Origin: Salegentibacter flavus
Lineage (GTDB): Bacteria > Bacteroidota > Bacteroidia > Flavobacteriales > Flavobacteriaceae
Direction of reading: 5' to 3'
NCBI RefSeq assembly: GCF_900115145.1
Contig: NZ_FOVL01000001.1
Location: 124,001 to 188,000 of the forward strand
DNA: 64,000 nt
The position numbers and the translations under genes are program-made. Of this stretch, positions 54,114-62,381 are shown one piece after another (the stretch's first letter is position 1; every line of letters begins with the position of its first letter). The notes under the pieces were generated by a model. That model did not search any database and was not told the DNA's origin. It saw only the letters and a list, made by a program, of their open reading frames with translations.

Positions 54114-54494
54114 ATGAACATACCTCAAGATTTAAAGTACACCAAAGACCACGAGTGGGTTAAAATTGAAGGCGATACCGCCACTATAGGAATTACCGAT
54201 TTTGCCCAGGGTGAATTAGGTGATATTGTTTACGTTGAAGTAGATACCCTAGATGAAACTCTGGAAAGAGAAGAAGTCTTTGGTACTGTGGAAGCTGTGA
54301 AAACAGTATCAGATCTATATCTTCCGCTTTCGGGAGAGATAGTAGCCTTCAATGACAGCCTTGAAGATGAGCCTGAAAAGGTGAATTCTGATCCCTATGG
54401 AGATGGCTGGATGGTTAAAATTAAGTTTTCTGATGCTTCTCAACTCGAAGATCTATTAACCCCTGAAGCCTATAAAGAAATTATTGGTAGCTAG
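54114..54494 (+). CDS. gcvH: Glycine cleavage system H protein
   Basis: 126 residues. HEWVKIEGDTATIGITDFAQ and GELGDIVYVEVDTLDE are followed by the lipoylation site VFGTVEAVKTVSDLYLPLSG, whose Lys (about 64) carries lipoamide. It shuttles the aminomethyl group between the P, T and L proteins of glycine cleavage. The other gcv genes are not in the window. The VanZ-like gene overlaps its end by 11 bases. Confidence 0.97.
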   Translation: MNIPQDLKYTKDHEWVKIEGDTATIGITDFAQGELGDIVYVEVDTLDETLEREEVFGTVEAVKTVSDLYLPLSGEIVAFNDSLEDEPEKVNSDPYGDGWMVKIKFSDASQLEDLLTPEAYKEIIGS

Positions 54495-54888
54495 AATCAT
54501 TTTAATTGGTGCAAGCCTTTACACCCTTGCCCTTACCATTGGTTCCCTGGTGCAACTGGGGAAAATTAGTGTGGGTAAATTTAACCCTACAGATAAGTTT
54601 TTACATTTTATAGCCTATCTTGCATTGGTTATACTTTGGCAACTTTATATAGTTTTTAGGGAACAGGGTTTTAAGCAGTATTATTCTTATTTAATTAAGA
54701 TATCTGTTCTTGCTATTGCTTTTGGTATGTTAATTGAGGGTTTACAAGGAGCCCTTACCAGCTTCAGAGAACCCGATTGGTGGGATATATTAGCCAATAG
54801 TTTGGGTGTGATGAGTGCCGCGATGTTACTACTGTTATCTAAAGGAATCCTGCAAAGGTTAAAAAGCAAGATTAATTTAGTTTTTTAG
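54484..54888 (+). CDS. VanZ-like membrane protein
   Basis: 134 residues from TTG 54484, which overlaps gcvH by 11 bases. There are about four membrane helices, and FNPTDKFLHFIAYLALVILW with GMLIEGLQGALTSFREPDWW then DILANSLGV is the VanZ-like pattern. Its function in non-resistant bacteria is unknown. It sits between gcvH and a TonB-like gene. Confidence 0.88.
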   Translation: MVARIILIGASLYTLALTIGSLVQLGKISVGKFNPTDKFLHFIAYLALVILWQLYIVFREQGFKQYYSYLIKISVLAIAFGMLIEGLQGALTSFREPDWWDILANSLGVMSAAMLLLLSKGILQRLKSKINLVF

Positions 54889-54932
54889 AAAAAATATTTA
54901 TTTTAGCAATCCTTATTAATCAATAACCCATT

Positions 54933-55655
54933 ATGGAACCAAAGAAAAATCCTAAAGCAGATCTTAGCAGAAGAAGCGTCCTGTTTCTTCAGTTAGGTCT
55001 TATTTTAGTCCTTTTTGTTACCTGGCAGGCCATTGAGTGGAAAACCTATGACAAGGACGCCCTCGATACCGGTCAGCTTAATTTAGATGAATTGGATGAT
55101 GAAGAAATTCCAATCACGGAAATGCAAAATACACCACCACCACCACCGCCACCACCACCGGCGCCAGAGGTGATTGAGGTTGTTGAAGATGAGGAAGAAG
55201 TAGAAGAAGACGAGATCGAGTCTACCGAAACCAACCTAGAGGAAATTGTAGAAGTAGAAGAGGTTGTAGAAGCTCCTGTAGAAGAAGAAGTTGCAGATGT
55301 TCCTTTCGCCGTTATTGAAAATGTACCAATCTATCCAGGTTGTGAGAACATGAAAAACAATGAGGAGCGGAAGCAATGTATGAGTCAGAAGATTCAGCAG
55401 CACGTAAACAGAGAGTTTAACAAGGATCTTGGTTCAGAGCTTGGATTATCTGGAGTTAACCGGGTGATCGTACAGTTTAAGATTGACGAAAACGGAGATA
55501 TTGTTAACGTGATGTCCCGTGCACCACACCCAAGACTTGAGAGGGAAGCTGCAAGGGTAATCAATAAACTGCCTAAAATGCAACCCGGTAAACAACGTGG
55601 GAAAGCAGTGGGAGTTATGTACTCTCTTCCAATTGTGTTCCAGGTTCAGAATTAA
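54933..55655 (+). CDS. TonB family energy transducer
   Basis: 240 residues. An N-terminal anchor (about 14-35; VLFLQLGLILVLFVTWQAIE) leads to a periplasmic linker with a polyproline run (PPPPPPPPPAPE) and an acidic Glu-rich stretch. The C-terminal TonB domain (about 125-240) has YPGCENMKNNEERKQCMSQK, VIVQFKIDENGDIVNV, RVINKLPKMQPGKQRGK and VMYSLPIVFQVQN. It transmits proton-motive force to outer-membrane receptors. No exbB or exbD is next to it. The neighbouring RemB-like protein carries a related domain. Confidence 0.9.
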   Translation: MEPKKNPKADLSRRSVLFLQLGLILVLFVTWQAIEWKTYDKDALDTGQLNLDELDDEEIPITEMQNTPPPPPPPPPAPEVIEVVEDEEEVEEDEIESTETNLEEIVEVEEVVEAPVEEEVADVPFAVIENVPIYPGCENMKNNEERKQCMSQKIQQHVNREFNKDLGSELGLSGVNRVIVQFKIDENGDIVNVMSRAPHPRLEREAARVINKLPKMQPGKQRGKAVGVMYSLPIVFQVQN

Positions 55656-55677
55656 AAATTACTATAAATTATATATC

Positions 55678-55706
55678 AAATCCCGGGATTTTCCCGGGAT
55701 TTTTTT
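55678..55706 (+). terminator. Intrinsic terminator
   Basis: AAATCCCGGGA (55678-55688), a 3-base loop and TCCCGGGATTT (55692-55702), then T to 55706. The loop is short but the stem is perfect. It separates the TonB-like and RemB-like genes. Confidence 0.85.
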
Positions 55707-55775
55707 GTTTTGGCTCTAAAACTCTGTTTAAAAAATGTATATTCCCATTGTGAAACTAACCTACTTGCAAGTGGT

Positions 55776-57899
55776 ATGAAGTATACACTGCTTCTTTTTA
55801 TGATTCTTGCCTCTGTCTGCCTGTCTGCACAAACTAAAAACAATATAGAGGTTTATCCCCGGTTTTCCGAATGTGAAAATGTTCCCTATGAACAACAATC
55901 TGACTGTTTTGAGCGGACTTTTTCAGCTTTTGTTATTGAAAACTTTCAAATACCTTCAAAAGTAGAAGCTGAAGACTACCGGGGAGTAGCTACCCTTATC
56001 TTTGAAGTTGATAAAACCGGCTCTTTTAATCTTCTGTATACTGATGCTGCTTATTCTGAATTAAAAGAGGAGCTTCAGCGTGTTTTTGCTCTTCTTCCTA
56101 TAATTGCTCCAGCAACTTATAACTCCAGGCCTTCTTTTATGCAGTTTAAAATGAAGCTGATGATTCCGTTGGAGATTTCTCTTGAAGAAGTAACTGTTCA
56201 GGAAGAATTCATTTCAGAAGAAAATACAGAAAAGAAAATTGCTCAAAGAACAGATTCCAAAGTTCAGGCATTAAATGAATACGATAGCATTAAGTCGGGT
56301 GAATTTACGCGGCCCAGATATCAAAGCCGGATTAATATTCCGTTAAGTCATGAATATTATTCGAGATTCGATGCTAATTTTAATCGAATAGGCACAAATA
56401 CTCATTCGGCTTCTAAACCCTTGCGCTTCGATGAGGTCGCTCCCTATTACGATTTTGAGGCTAAAGAAATGCAAATGCTAAAAAATACAAATTCCTTGCT
56501 TGGGCGTAAAATCTGGAATGAACATCTAATCCGGTTTCAAACCGATGAATACTGGTTCACCATAGATTTTGCTATGGATATGCAATTAGGTAAAGATTTC
56601 GAACAAACCGAATACGAATTCACTTATAACAACACCAGGGCCGCGATCTTTCAGGGAGGCCTTGGGGAGAAGCTGAATTTCTATTCCGTGGTATATGAAA
56701 ATCAGGGGAGATTTGCTGATTATTACAACCGCTATGCCGAATCAATAAGGCCAGATGGGGGCGATCCTGCCATTATTCCCGGCCGTGGAATCGCAAAGCC
56801 TTTTATGGATGGCGGCTATGATTATCCTGTAGCTGAAGGTTACCTTACTTATAGCCCTGGGAAATTCTTTAATCTTGAATTTGGCCACGGAAAAAATTTT
56901 ATCGGTGATGGATATCGTTCGCTTTTAATGAGTGATAATGCTTCGCCCTATCCTTATTTTAAGCTTAATACCACTTTCTGGAAGATTAAATACACCAATA
57001 CCTGGATGTCTTTGCGTGATGTTAGACCGGAGGTTACCGAGAGCGGTTCTTTCCGCACAAAATATATGGCAAATCATTATTTGAGCTATAATGTTACTAA
57101 AAGACTAAATCTGGGCTTTTTTGAATCGGTGGTGTGGGAAAACGATAACGACCGCGGGTTTGATCTTAATTATTTAAACCCGGTGATTTTTTACCGTGCT
57201 ATTGAGTTCTCTACCGGCGCCCGTGGCGGGAACGCGATTATCGGTCTAACCGGAAAATATAAAGTTAGTGATCAAATAAATGTCTACGGGCAATGGGTTA
57301 TAGACGAATTCTCTTCTGCTGATGTTTTTGGGGGAGAACAGAGTTGGAAAAACAAGTTGGGGTATCAACTGGGAGTAAAATATTTTAATGCATTCTCAGT
57401 GCCTGGTCTTTTCCTGAGGGCCGAGTATAACCAGGTGCGGCCATATACCTATTCTCATAATACGGGGGTTTTAAATTATGGGCATAACAACCAGTCTATG
57501 GCACATCAATGGGGTGCAAGTTTCAGGGAAATTCTGGCAATAGCTCGCTACAAAAAAGACAGATGGTATGGCCATGGAAAATTCATCTATGGCACACGTG
57601 GGTATAATTTTGCCGATAATTATAATTATGGTGGTGATATTTACGGCAGTGAAAGGGAGCGGCCTGAGAATTTGGATACCGGCGTTAAAATAGGCCAGGG
57701 AAACACTACTAGTTCGCTTTTTGCTGAAGTGGAGGCAGGCTATATAATTAATCCCGCCACGAATCTTAAATTATACGGAAGTTTTATTTATCGAAATTTT
57801 AAGCCTGAGGTAAAAACCTTTAATCAGTTTGAGAATTCAACTACCTGGATCAACTTCGGAATAAGAACCGATATATTTAATTGGTACTACGACTATTAA
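55776..57899 (+). CDS. RemB-like gliding motility / Wzi-type outer-membrane protein
   Basis: 707 residues from ATG 55776 (MKYTLLLFMILASVCLSAQT is a signal peptide); the frame is open to 55710. The first ~110 mature residues resemble a TonB C-terminal domain: VYPRFSECENVPYEQQSDCF, TLIFEVDKTGSFNLLYTDA and FKMKLMIPLEI. The rest is a beta-barrel with many aromatic strands (YLTYSPGKFFNLEFGHGKNF, YDFEAKEMQMLKNTNSLLGR) and matches the RemB/capsule-assembly Wzi family that contributes to gliding. It lies directly after the tonB-like gene behind a terminator. Confidence 0.8.
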   Translation: MKYTLLLFMILASVCLSAQTKNNIEVYPRFSECENVPYEQQSDCFERTFSAFVIENFQIPSKVEAEDYRGVATLIFEVDKTGSFNLLYTDAAYSELKEELQRVFALLPIIAPATYNSRPSFMQFKMKLMIPLEISLEEVTVQEEFISEENTEKKIAQRTDSKVQALNEYDSIKSGEFTRPRYQSRINIPLSHEYYSRFDANFNRIGTNTHSASKPLRFDEVAPYYDFEAKEMQMLKNTNSLLGRKIWNEHLIRFQTDEYWFTIDFAMDMQLGKDFEQTEYEFTYNNTRAAIFQGGLGEKLNFYSVVYENQGRFADYYNRYAESIRPDGGDPAIIPGRGIAKPFMDGGYDYPVAEGYLTYSPGKFFNLEFGHGKNFIGDGYRSLLMSDNASPYPYFKLNTTFWKIKYTNTWMSLRDVRPEVTESGSFRTKYMANHYLSYNVTKRLNLGFFESVVWENDNDRGFDLNYLNPVIFYRAIEFSTGARGGNAIIGLTGKYKVSDQINVYGQWVIDEFSSADVFGGEQSWKNKLGYQLGVKYFNAFSVPGLFLRAEYNQVRPYTYSHNTGVLNYGHNNQSMAHQWGASFREILAIARYKKDRWYGHGKFIYGTRGYNFADNYNYGGDIYGSERERPENLDTGVKIGQGNTTSSLFAEVEAGYIINPATNLKLYGSFIYRNFKPEVKTFNQFENSTTWINFGIRTDIFNWYYDY

Positions 57900-57937
57900 G
57901 TCTCTTGCTGTTCTCCAAAATTAACATTTGTGAGCCC

Positions 57938-57967
57938 TTGTCTAAAACGAATTAAGGGCTATCTTTG
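57938..57967 (+). promoter_or_regulatory. Promoter of the ctaB-cox3 cluster
   Basis: TTG (57938-57940), a 19-base spacer and TATCTTTG (57960-57967) match the consensus. The -7 box contains the TTG at 57965, so that codon cannot be the start of ctaB; TTG 57989 is preferred. Confidence 0.75.
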
Positions 57968-57988
57968 CGCCAATTTAAAAAACTGTTT

Positions 57989-58891
57989 TTGAGTAGCTCC
58001 GGCGTACATACCCCAACTGTTTCCCGCTTAACCGATTTTAAAGAAATTACCAAAATGCGACTTGCAGTTAGCGTGGTGTTTTCTTCTATTACGGGATATT
58101 TTCTGGGAGCTGAAAGCATAGACTTTGTGGTTGTACTATTACTTGCTATTGGAGGATACCTTATGGTTGGAGCCTCAAATGCATTTAATCAAATCATCGA
58201 GAAAAACCTCGATGCTTTGATGGATCGTACAAAGGACCGTCCTGTGCCTGCTGGCAGAATGACGGTTACCCGTGCTTTTATTATCGCGAGTGTCTTTACT
58301 ATTCTTGGCTTGATCGTACTTTATATCATCAATCCTAAAACTGCGATGTTTGGGGCACTTAGCATCTTCATTTATGTAAGTATATACACCCCGCTAAAGA
58401 CCAAAACTCCACTTTCTGTTTTTGTTGGAGCCTTTCCGGGAGCGATTCCGTTTATGCTCGGGTGGGTTGCAGCTACAGATAGTTTCGGGATTGAACCGGG
58501 AATATTATTTATGATACAGTTTTTCTGGCAATTCCCACATTTCTGGGCTTTGGGCTGGTGGTTGTATGATGATTATAAAAAAGGAGGCTTTTTTATGTTG
58601 CCTACGGGGAAAAGGAATAAAGGAACAGCAATACAAATTGTTCTATACACAGTATGGACCGTACTTGTTTCATTAATTCCGGCATTTGGGGTTACAGGAA
58701 GGCTATATCTAACTCCGGTTGCGGCAATTTTAATATTAATGCTCGGGCTGGGGATGTTGTATTATGCAGTTAATCTTTATAAGAAAAAATCGGCCCAGGC
58801 GGCCAAAAAATTAATGTTTGCCAGCGTTTCATATATTACCTTGCTTCAAATTATATATGTACTGGATAAATTTATAAGACAATGGATTTAA
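57989..58891 (+). CDS. ctaB: Protoheme IX farnesyltransferase (heme O synthase)
   Basis: 300 residues from TTG 57989 (MSSSGVHTPTVSRLTDFKEI); the promoter overlaps the frame's earlier TTG at 57965. About nine membrane helices are present and the two Asp-rich motifs NQIIEKNLDALMDRTKDRPV and WWLYDDYKKGGFFML bind the farnesyl diphosphate. It makes heme O, the precursor of heme A, for the oxidase. The next gene overlaps its last 10 bases. Confidence 0.96.
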   Translation: MSSSGVHTPTVSRLTDFKEITKMRLAVSVVFSSITGYFLGAESIDFVVVLLLAIGGYLMVGASNAFNQIIEKNLDALMDRTKDRPVPAGRMTVTRAFIIASVFTILGLIVLYIINPKTAMFGALSIFIYVSIYTPLKTKTPLSVFVGAFPGAIPFMLGWVAATDSFGIEPGILFMIQFFWQFPHFWALGWWLYDDYKKGGFFMLPTGKRNKGTAIQIVLYTVWTVLVSLIPAFGVTGRLYLTPVAAILILMLGLGMLYYAVNLYKKKSAQAAKKLMFASVSYITLLQIIYVLDKFIRQWI

Positions 58892-59463
58892 CACAAGGAA
58901 CCGATAAAAGCAAATTTGCCAGAGCTAAAAAAATGATGCTCTGGTTTGGGATTATAAGTATGGTGATGACCTTCGCTGGATTAACAAGTGCTTATGTTGT
59001 AAGTAAAAACAGGCCAGACTGGCTTACTGGTTTTGATCTTCCTGATGCCTTTGTATGGAGTACCTTTGTGATAGTAGCAAGTAGTATTACTTTTTTCCTG
59101 GCGAAAAGAAGTATTGCCGCTTCTAAACCTAAGAATGGAACAGCCTTTTTGCTTGGTACACTAATCCTGGCTCTTTTATTTGTAGCCCTTCAATTTCAAG
59201 GGTTTAACGATATCGTGTCGCAGGGTTATTATTTTACAGGTAGTGAAAGCAGTATCACCACATCCTTTATTTATGTATTGGTATTGGTGCATTTAGCTCA
59301 TTTAGCGGGAGGTTTAATAGTATTATTGGTAGTAATTTATAACCATTTTAAACAACGCTACCAGCCGGGCCAAATGCTTGGAATCGAGCTGGGTACCACC
59401 TTCTGGCATTTTGTAGATATTCTGTGGGTTTATTTGTTTTTATTTTTATATTTCTTCAGATAA
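58882..59463 (+). CDS. Cytochrome c oxidase subunit III (short form)
   Basis: 193 residues from ATG 58882, overlapping ctaB by 10 bases. Five hydrophobic segments fit the short bacterial subunit III (KMMLWFGIISMVMTFAGLTS, HLAHLAGGLIVLLVVIYNHF, FWHFVDILWVYLFLFLYFF). It stabilises the oxidase core. It is the first of two tandem subunit III genes. Confidence 0.93.
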   Translation: MDLTQGTDKSKFARAKKMMLWFGIISMVMTFAGLTSAYVVSKNRPDWLTGFDLPDAFVWSTFVIVASSITFFLAKRSIAASKPKNGTAFLLGTLILALLFVALQFQGFNDIVSQGYYFTGSESSITTSFIYVLVLVHLAHLAGGLIVLLVVIYNHFKQRYQPGQMLGIELGTTFWHFVDILWVYLFLFLYFFR

Positions 59464-59475
59464 TAAAATTTACGT

Positions 59476-59483
59476 TATTTTTG
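59476..59483 (+). promoter_or_regulatory. Possible internal promoter before the second subunit III gene
   Basis: TATTTTTG matches TAnnTTTG and lies 34 bases before the ATG at 59518. No -33 box is seen. Confidence 0.4.
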
Positions 59484-59517
59484 CGCAATACTCAAAAACT
59501 AAACTAAAAACTCTTCT

Positions 59518-60498
59518 ATGGACGCGACTGTTGTAAGAACAGGCACCGAAGGTAAATCCTGGGGCGGGGGAAATGAACCTCTTAAAGCGAGTTACGGAAA
59601 AATGATGATGTGGTTTTTCATCGTTTCCGATGCGCTTACATTTTCAGGTTTCCTTGCGGCTTATGGTTTTTCAAGATTCAAATTTATCGATTCCTGGCCT
59701 ATAGCCGATGAGGTATTTAATCACTTCCCATTCCTTCATGGGGTTGATGCCCCCATGTATTATGTAGCCTTAATGACCTTTATCCTTATATTTTCGTCGG
59801 TAACGATGGTTCTGGCAGTAGACGCCGGACATCAGATGAAAAAGGGAAAAGTGATTTTCTACATGTTTCTTACCATTATTGGCGGACTAATTTTCCTTGG
59901 TTCTCAAGCCTGGGAATGGAAGAACTTTATTACCGGAACTTATGGTGCAGTTAGCACAAAGGGAGGGAATATTCTTCAGTTTGTAGATAACGAAGGTCAC
60001 CGGGTGGCCCTTGCCGATGTAGCGCAGGTTATGCCAACTGAGCGAGTTCCACATACTCGTGAAAGTGGAGTATGGTTTGAAGAGGGCGCAGCGCTTCCTA
60101 CTTATTCCATCGAAGAAATAAAAGCTGGTTTTGCAGCTAATGAAAATATTCTGGTAAGAACACAAACTTTAACAGAAGAAGGCGAGAAAACCATTCTTAG
60201 TAGAGACGAGTCTCTTGCAAAGCTGAACACCGAGGCCGTTGGAGTTATAGAAGGGGCAAATCTGTCTCAAAATGAATATGGACCACCTCTCTTTGCCGAT
60301 TTCTTTTTCTTTATTACAGGATTTCACGGTTTCCACGTATTGTCAGGTGTTTTAATAAACATCATTATTTTCTTTAACGTGGTAATTGGTACCTACGAAA
60401 GACGTGGTAGTTATGAAATGGTTGAGAAAGTTGGGCTTTACTGGCACTTTGTAGATCTGGTTTGGGTATTCGTATTTACATTCTTTTACCTGGTATAA
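59518..60498 (+). CDS. Cytochrome c oxidase subunit III (long form with insertion)
   Basis: 326 residues. The usual helices are present (KMMMWFFIVSDALTFSGFLA, GFHGFHVLSGVLINIIIFFN, YWHFVDLVWVFVFTFFYLV). Between helices three or four and the rest lies a soluble insertion of about 110 residues (KNFITGTYGAVSTKGGNILQ to AVGVIEGANLSQNEYGPPLF) that the short copy lacks. The insertion probably projects to the periplasm or cytoplasm and could dock complex III or another subunit. It forms part of the same cluster as ctaB and subunit IV. Confidence 0.93.
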   Translation: MDATVVRTGTEGKSWGGGNEPLKASYGKMMMWFFIVSDALTFSGFLAAYGFSRFKFIDSWPIADEVFNHFPFLHGVDAPMYYVALMTFILIFSSVTMVLAVDAGHQMKKGKVIFYMFLTIIGGLIFLGSQAWEWKNFITGTYGAVSTKGGNILQFVDNEGHRVALADVAQVMPTERVPHTRESGVWFEEGAALPTYSIEEIKAGFAANENILVRTQTLTEEGEKTILSRDESLAKLNTEAVGVIEGANLSQNEYGPPLFADFFFFITGFHGFHVLSGVLINIIIFFNVVIGTYERRGSYEMVEKVGLYWHFVDLVWVFVFTFFYLV

Positions 60499-60524
60499 TT
60501 TTCTAAGACAGAACGAACAATATT

Positions 60525-60887
60525 ATGGCACACGAAACTGCACATCATCACGAATCTAATACCAAGCGAATCTGGATAGTTTTTGCAATACTATCTGTTT
60601 TGACTATTGTTGAGGTTGTTTTCGGTATTATAAAACCTGGTTTTCTTGTTCATACTGATCTATTTAGTATGAGCCTCCTAAACTGGATTTTCATCATTCT
60701 TACGCTCTTTAAGGCATATTATATTGCCTGGGCTTTCATGCACCTTGAAGGAGAAGTAAAAGGCTTGCGCAGAGCAATTGTATGGACCGGAGTGTTTCTT
60801 ATAGGGTATCTTTTATTTATTCTTCTTACCGAAGGAGATTATATATACGAAGTTTTTAAAACTAATCACGTAGCCTGGGATTTTTAG
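60525..60887 (+). CDS. Cytochrome c oxidase subunit IV (prokaryotic type)
   Basis: 120 residues with three membrane helices. It starts with the His-rich MAHETAHHHESNTKRIW, and the helices read FAILSVLTIVEVVFGIIKPG, LNWIFIILTLFKAYYIAWAF and IVWTGVFLIGYLLFILLTEG. It matches small subunit IV proteins of caa3-type oxidases. The terminator at 60912 follows directly. Confidence 0.9.
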   Translation: MAHETAHHHESNTKRIWIVFAILSVLTIVEVVFGIIKPGFLVHTDLFSMSLLNWIFIILTLFKAYYIAWAFMHLEGEVKGLRRAIVWTGVFLIGYLLFILLTEGDYIYEVFKTNHVAWDF

Positions 60888-60911
60888 GCTGATGAAAGTT
60901 AAATGATAAAG

Positions 60912-60946
60912 AAAAGACGGTTTTATGGAGCCGTCTTTTTATTTTT
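60912..60946 (+). terminator. Intrinsic terminator, overlapping a promoter element
   Basis: AAAAGACGG (60912-60920) and CCGTCTTTT (60931-60939) form a 9-base stem around a 10-base loop. The T tract runs into TATTTTTG (60940-60947), a -7 match that could start transcription of the SCO genes. Confidence 0.75.
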
Positions 60947-60970
60947 GTACTCATTCCTAGAATCAGGTTT

Positions 60971-61615
60971 ATGAAAAAGTTTTTTGTGCTCATAGTACTT
61001 TTCGCCTTACCCATTATCGCTTACCTCTTTTTTTCTTCAGGACAAAATAATTTTGCAAAACTTCCTGTGTTGACAGAAAATGTAGAGGATTTAAATGATT
61101 TTGAAAGTTTGCAGGGGGATAGTGTTTCTCTTGAGGAAAAGATTAGTATTGTAGCTTTCTTCGGAAAAGATCTGGATCAAATTAAAGGGCATACGTTTAA
61201 CCTCGATCAAAAGATCCTGGAGAAATACTATGAATTTAATGATTTTCAATTCGTGATCGTGCTACCAGAATCTGCCCGGGAGGAAGCTATTCGGTTTTCC
61301 GATGAATTTGAGGCGATAGGCAACCCAGAGAATTGGAAATTTGTTTTCTCTTCTGAAGAAAAAGTAAAAGCGGTTTTTGAAAGTATGAACTCCGGTTTTC
61401 AACTGGATAAAAACCTGCACACTCCGTATGTTTTTATTGTAGACAAAGACAAAAACCTTCGCGGTAGGAAGGACGATGAGGATTATGGAAAGATGTATGG
61501 TTATGATGCCAGCTCTGTTGCGGATTTAAGCAATAAAATGAATGATGACGTGAAGGTTATACTCGCTGAATATCGTATGGCCCTTAAAAAGAATAACGCC
61601 GAAAGGAAAAACTAA
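60971..61615 (+). CDS. Membrane-anchored thioredoxin-fold SCO-like protein without Cys
   Basis: 214 residues. A signal anchor (about 4-22) precedes a thioredoxin-like domain with LEEKISIVAFFGKDLDQIKG where SCO has the CxxxC metal site, and HTPYVFIVDKDKNLRGRKDD at the usual end. The whole protein has no Cys, so it cannot bind copper through thiols or act as an oxidoreductase. It is probably a diverged paralogue of the next gene, perhaps a partner or scaffold in oxidase assembly. Confidence 0.75.
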   Translation: MKKFFVLIVLFALPIIAYLFFSSGQNNFAKLPVLTENVEDLNDFESLQGDSVSLEEKISIVAFFGKDLDQIKGHTFNLDQKILEKYYEFNDFQFVIVLPESAREEAIRFSDEFEAIGNPENWKFVFSSEEKVKAVFESMNSGFQLDKNLHTPYVFIVDKDKNLRGRKDDEDYGKMYGYDASSVADLSNKMNDDVKVILAEYRMALKKNNAERKN

Positions 61616-61646
61616 TTTTTTCGACAACCATAGAAAACCATTTATA

Positions 61647-62381
61647 ATGAAGAATTATTCATACATAGGAATTTCCCTGATCATCCTGATTTTTGGGATC
61701 ATCTTTATTCCAAAAATAGTAGATCGCATCAGCACCGATTCAGTAGTGGAGTCAGATCGATTGAATGTAAAGGGAACTGAGAGGAAATCTGCTTCTGCTG
61801 AAGAACTCGCTTATATGGAGATCGATGGAGAACGTAAAAAAGCGCCCGAATTCGAACTTATTGATCAGAATGGAGACACTATTACCAATGAGGATTACCT
61901 TGGAAAAGTATATGTAGCCGAATTTTTCTTTACTACCTGTCCAACAATTTGCCCAATTATGAACAGTAATCTGGTGGATATTCAGAATGAGATTAATAAT
62001 GAAGAAGATTTTGGGATCGCATCATTTAGTATAGATCCTACCTACGATACGCCTGAAGTTTTACAGGAATACGCAGAAAAGTACGGGATTACCAATCCTA
62101 ACTGGCATCTTTTGACCGGGGATAAGGAGTATATCTATGAATTGGCTAATTCCGGGTTTAATATTTATGCCGGTGAAGACCAGGATGCTCCCGGTGGTTT
62201 TGCGCATCAGGGAATGTTTGCTCTTGTAGACCAGGAAGGTTACATCAGGTCACGCAGAGATGCTTATGGCAACCCCATAATTTATTACAGAGGTTCTGTT
62301 GAAAGAAATAAATCTGTAGCCGAAGGAGAAGAAACCCCTGAAATTGATATTTTAATTGAAGATATTAAAAACTTATTGTGA
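61647..62381 (+). CDS. SCO family copper chaperone
   Basis: 244 residues. A signal anchor (about 5-25) precedes a thioredoxin fold with the copper site FFFTTCPTICPIMNSNL (Cys98 and Cys102) and the third ligand His187 in GGFAHQGMFAL. SCO proteins deliver copper to the CuA centre of subunit II. The GTG start of the next gene overlaps its stop (GTGA). Confidence 0.95.
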   Translation: MKNYSYIGISLIILIFGIIFIPKIVDRISTDSVVESDRLNVKGTERKSASAEELAYMEIDGERKKAPEFELIDQNGDTITNEDYLGKVYVAEFFFTTCPTICPIMNSNLVDIQNEINNEEDFGIASFSIDPTYDTPEVLQEYAEKYGITNPNWHLLTGDKEYIYELANSGFNIYAGEDQDAPGGFAHQGMFALVDQEGYIRSRRDAYGNPIIYYRGSVERNKSVAEGEETPEIDILIEDIKNLL

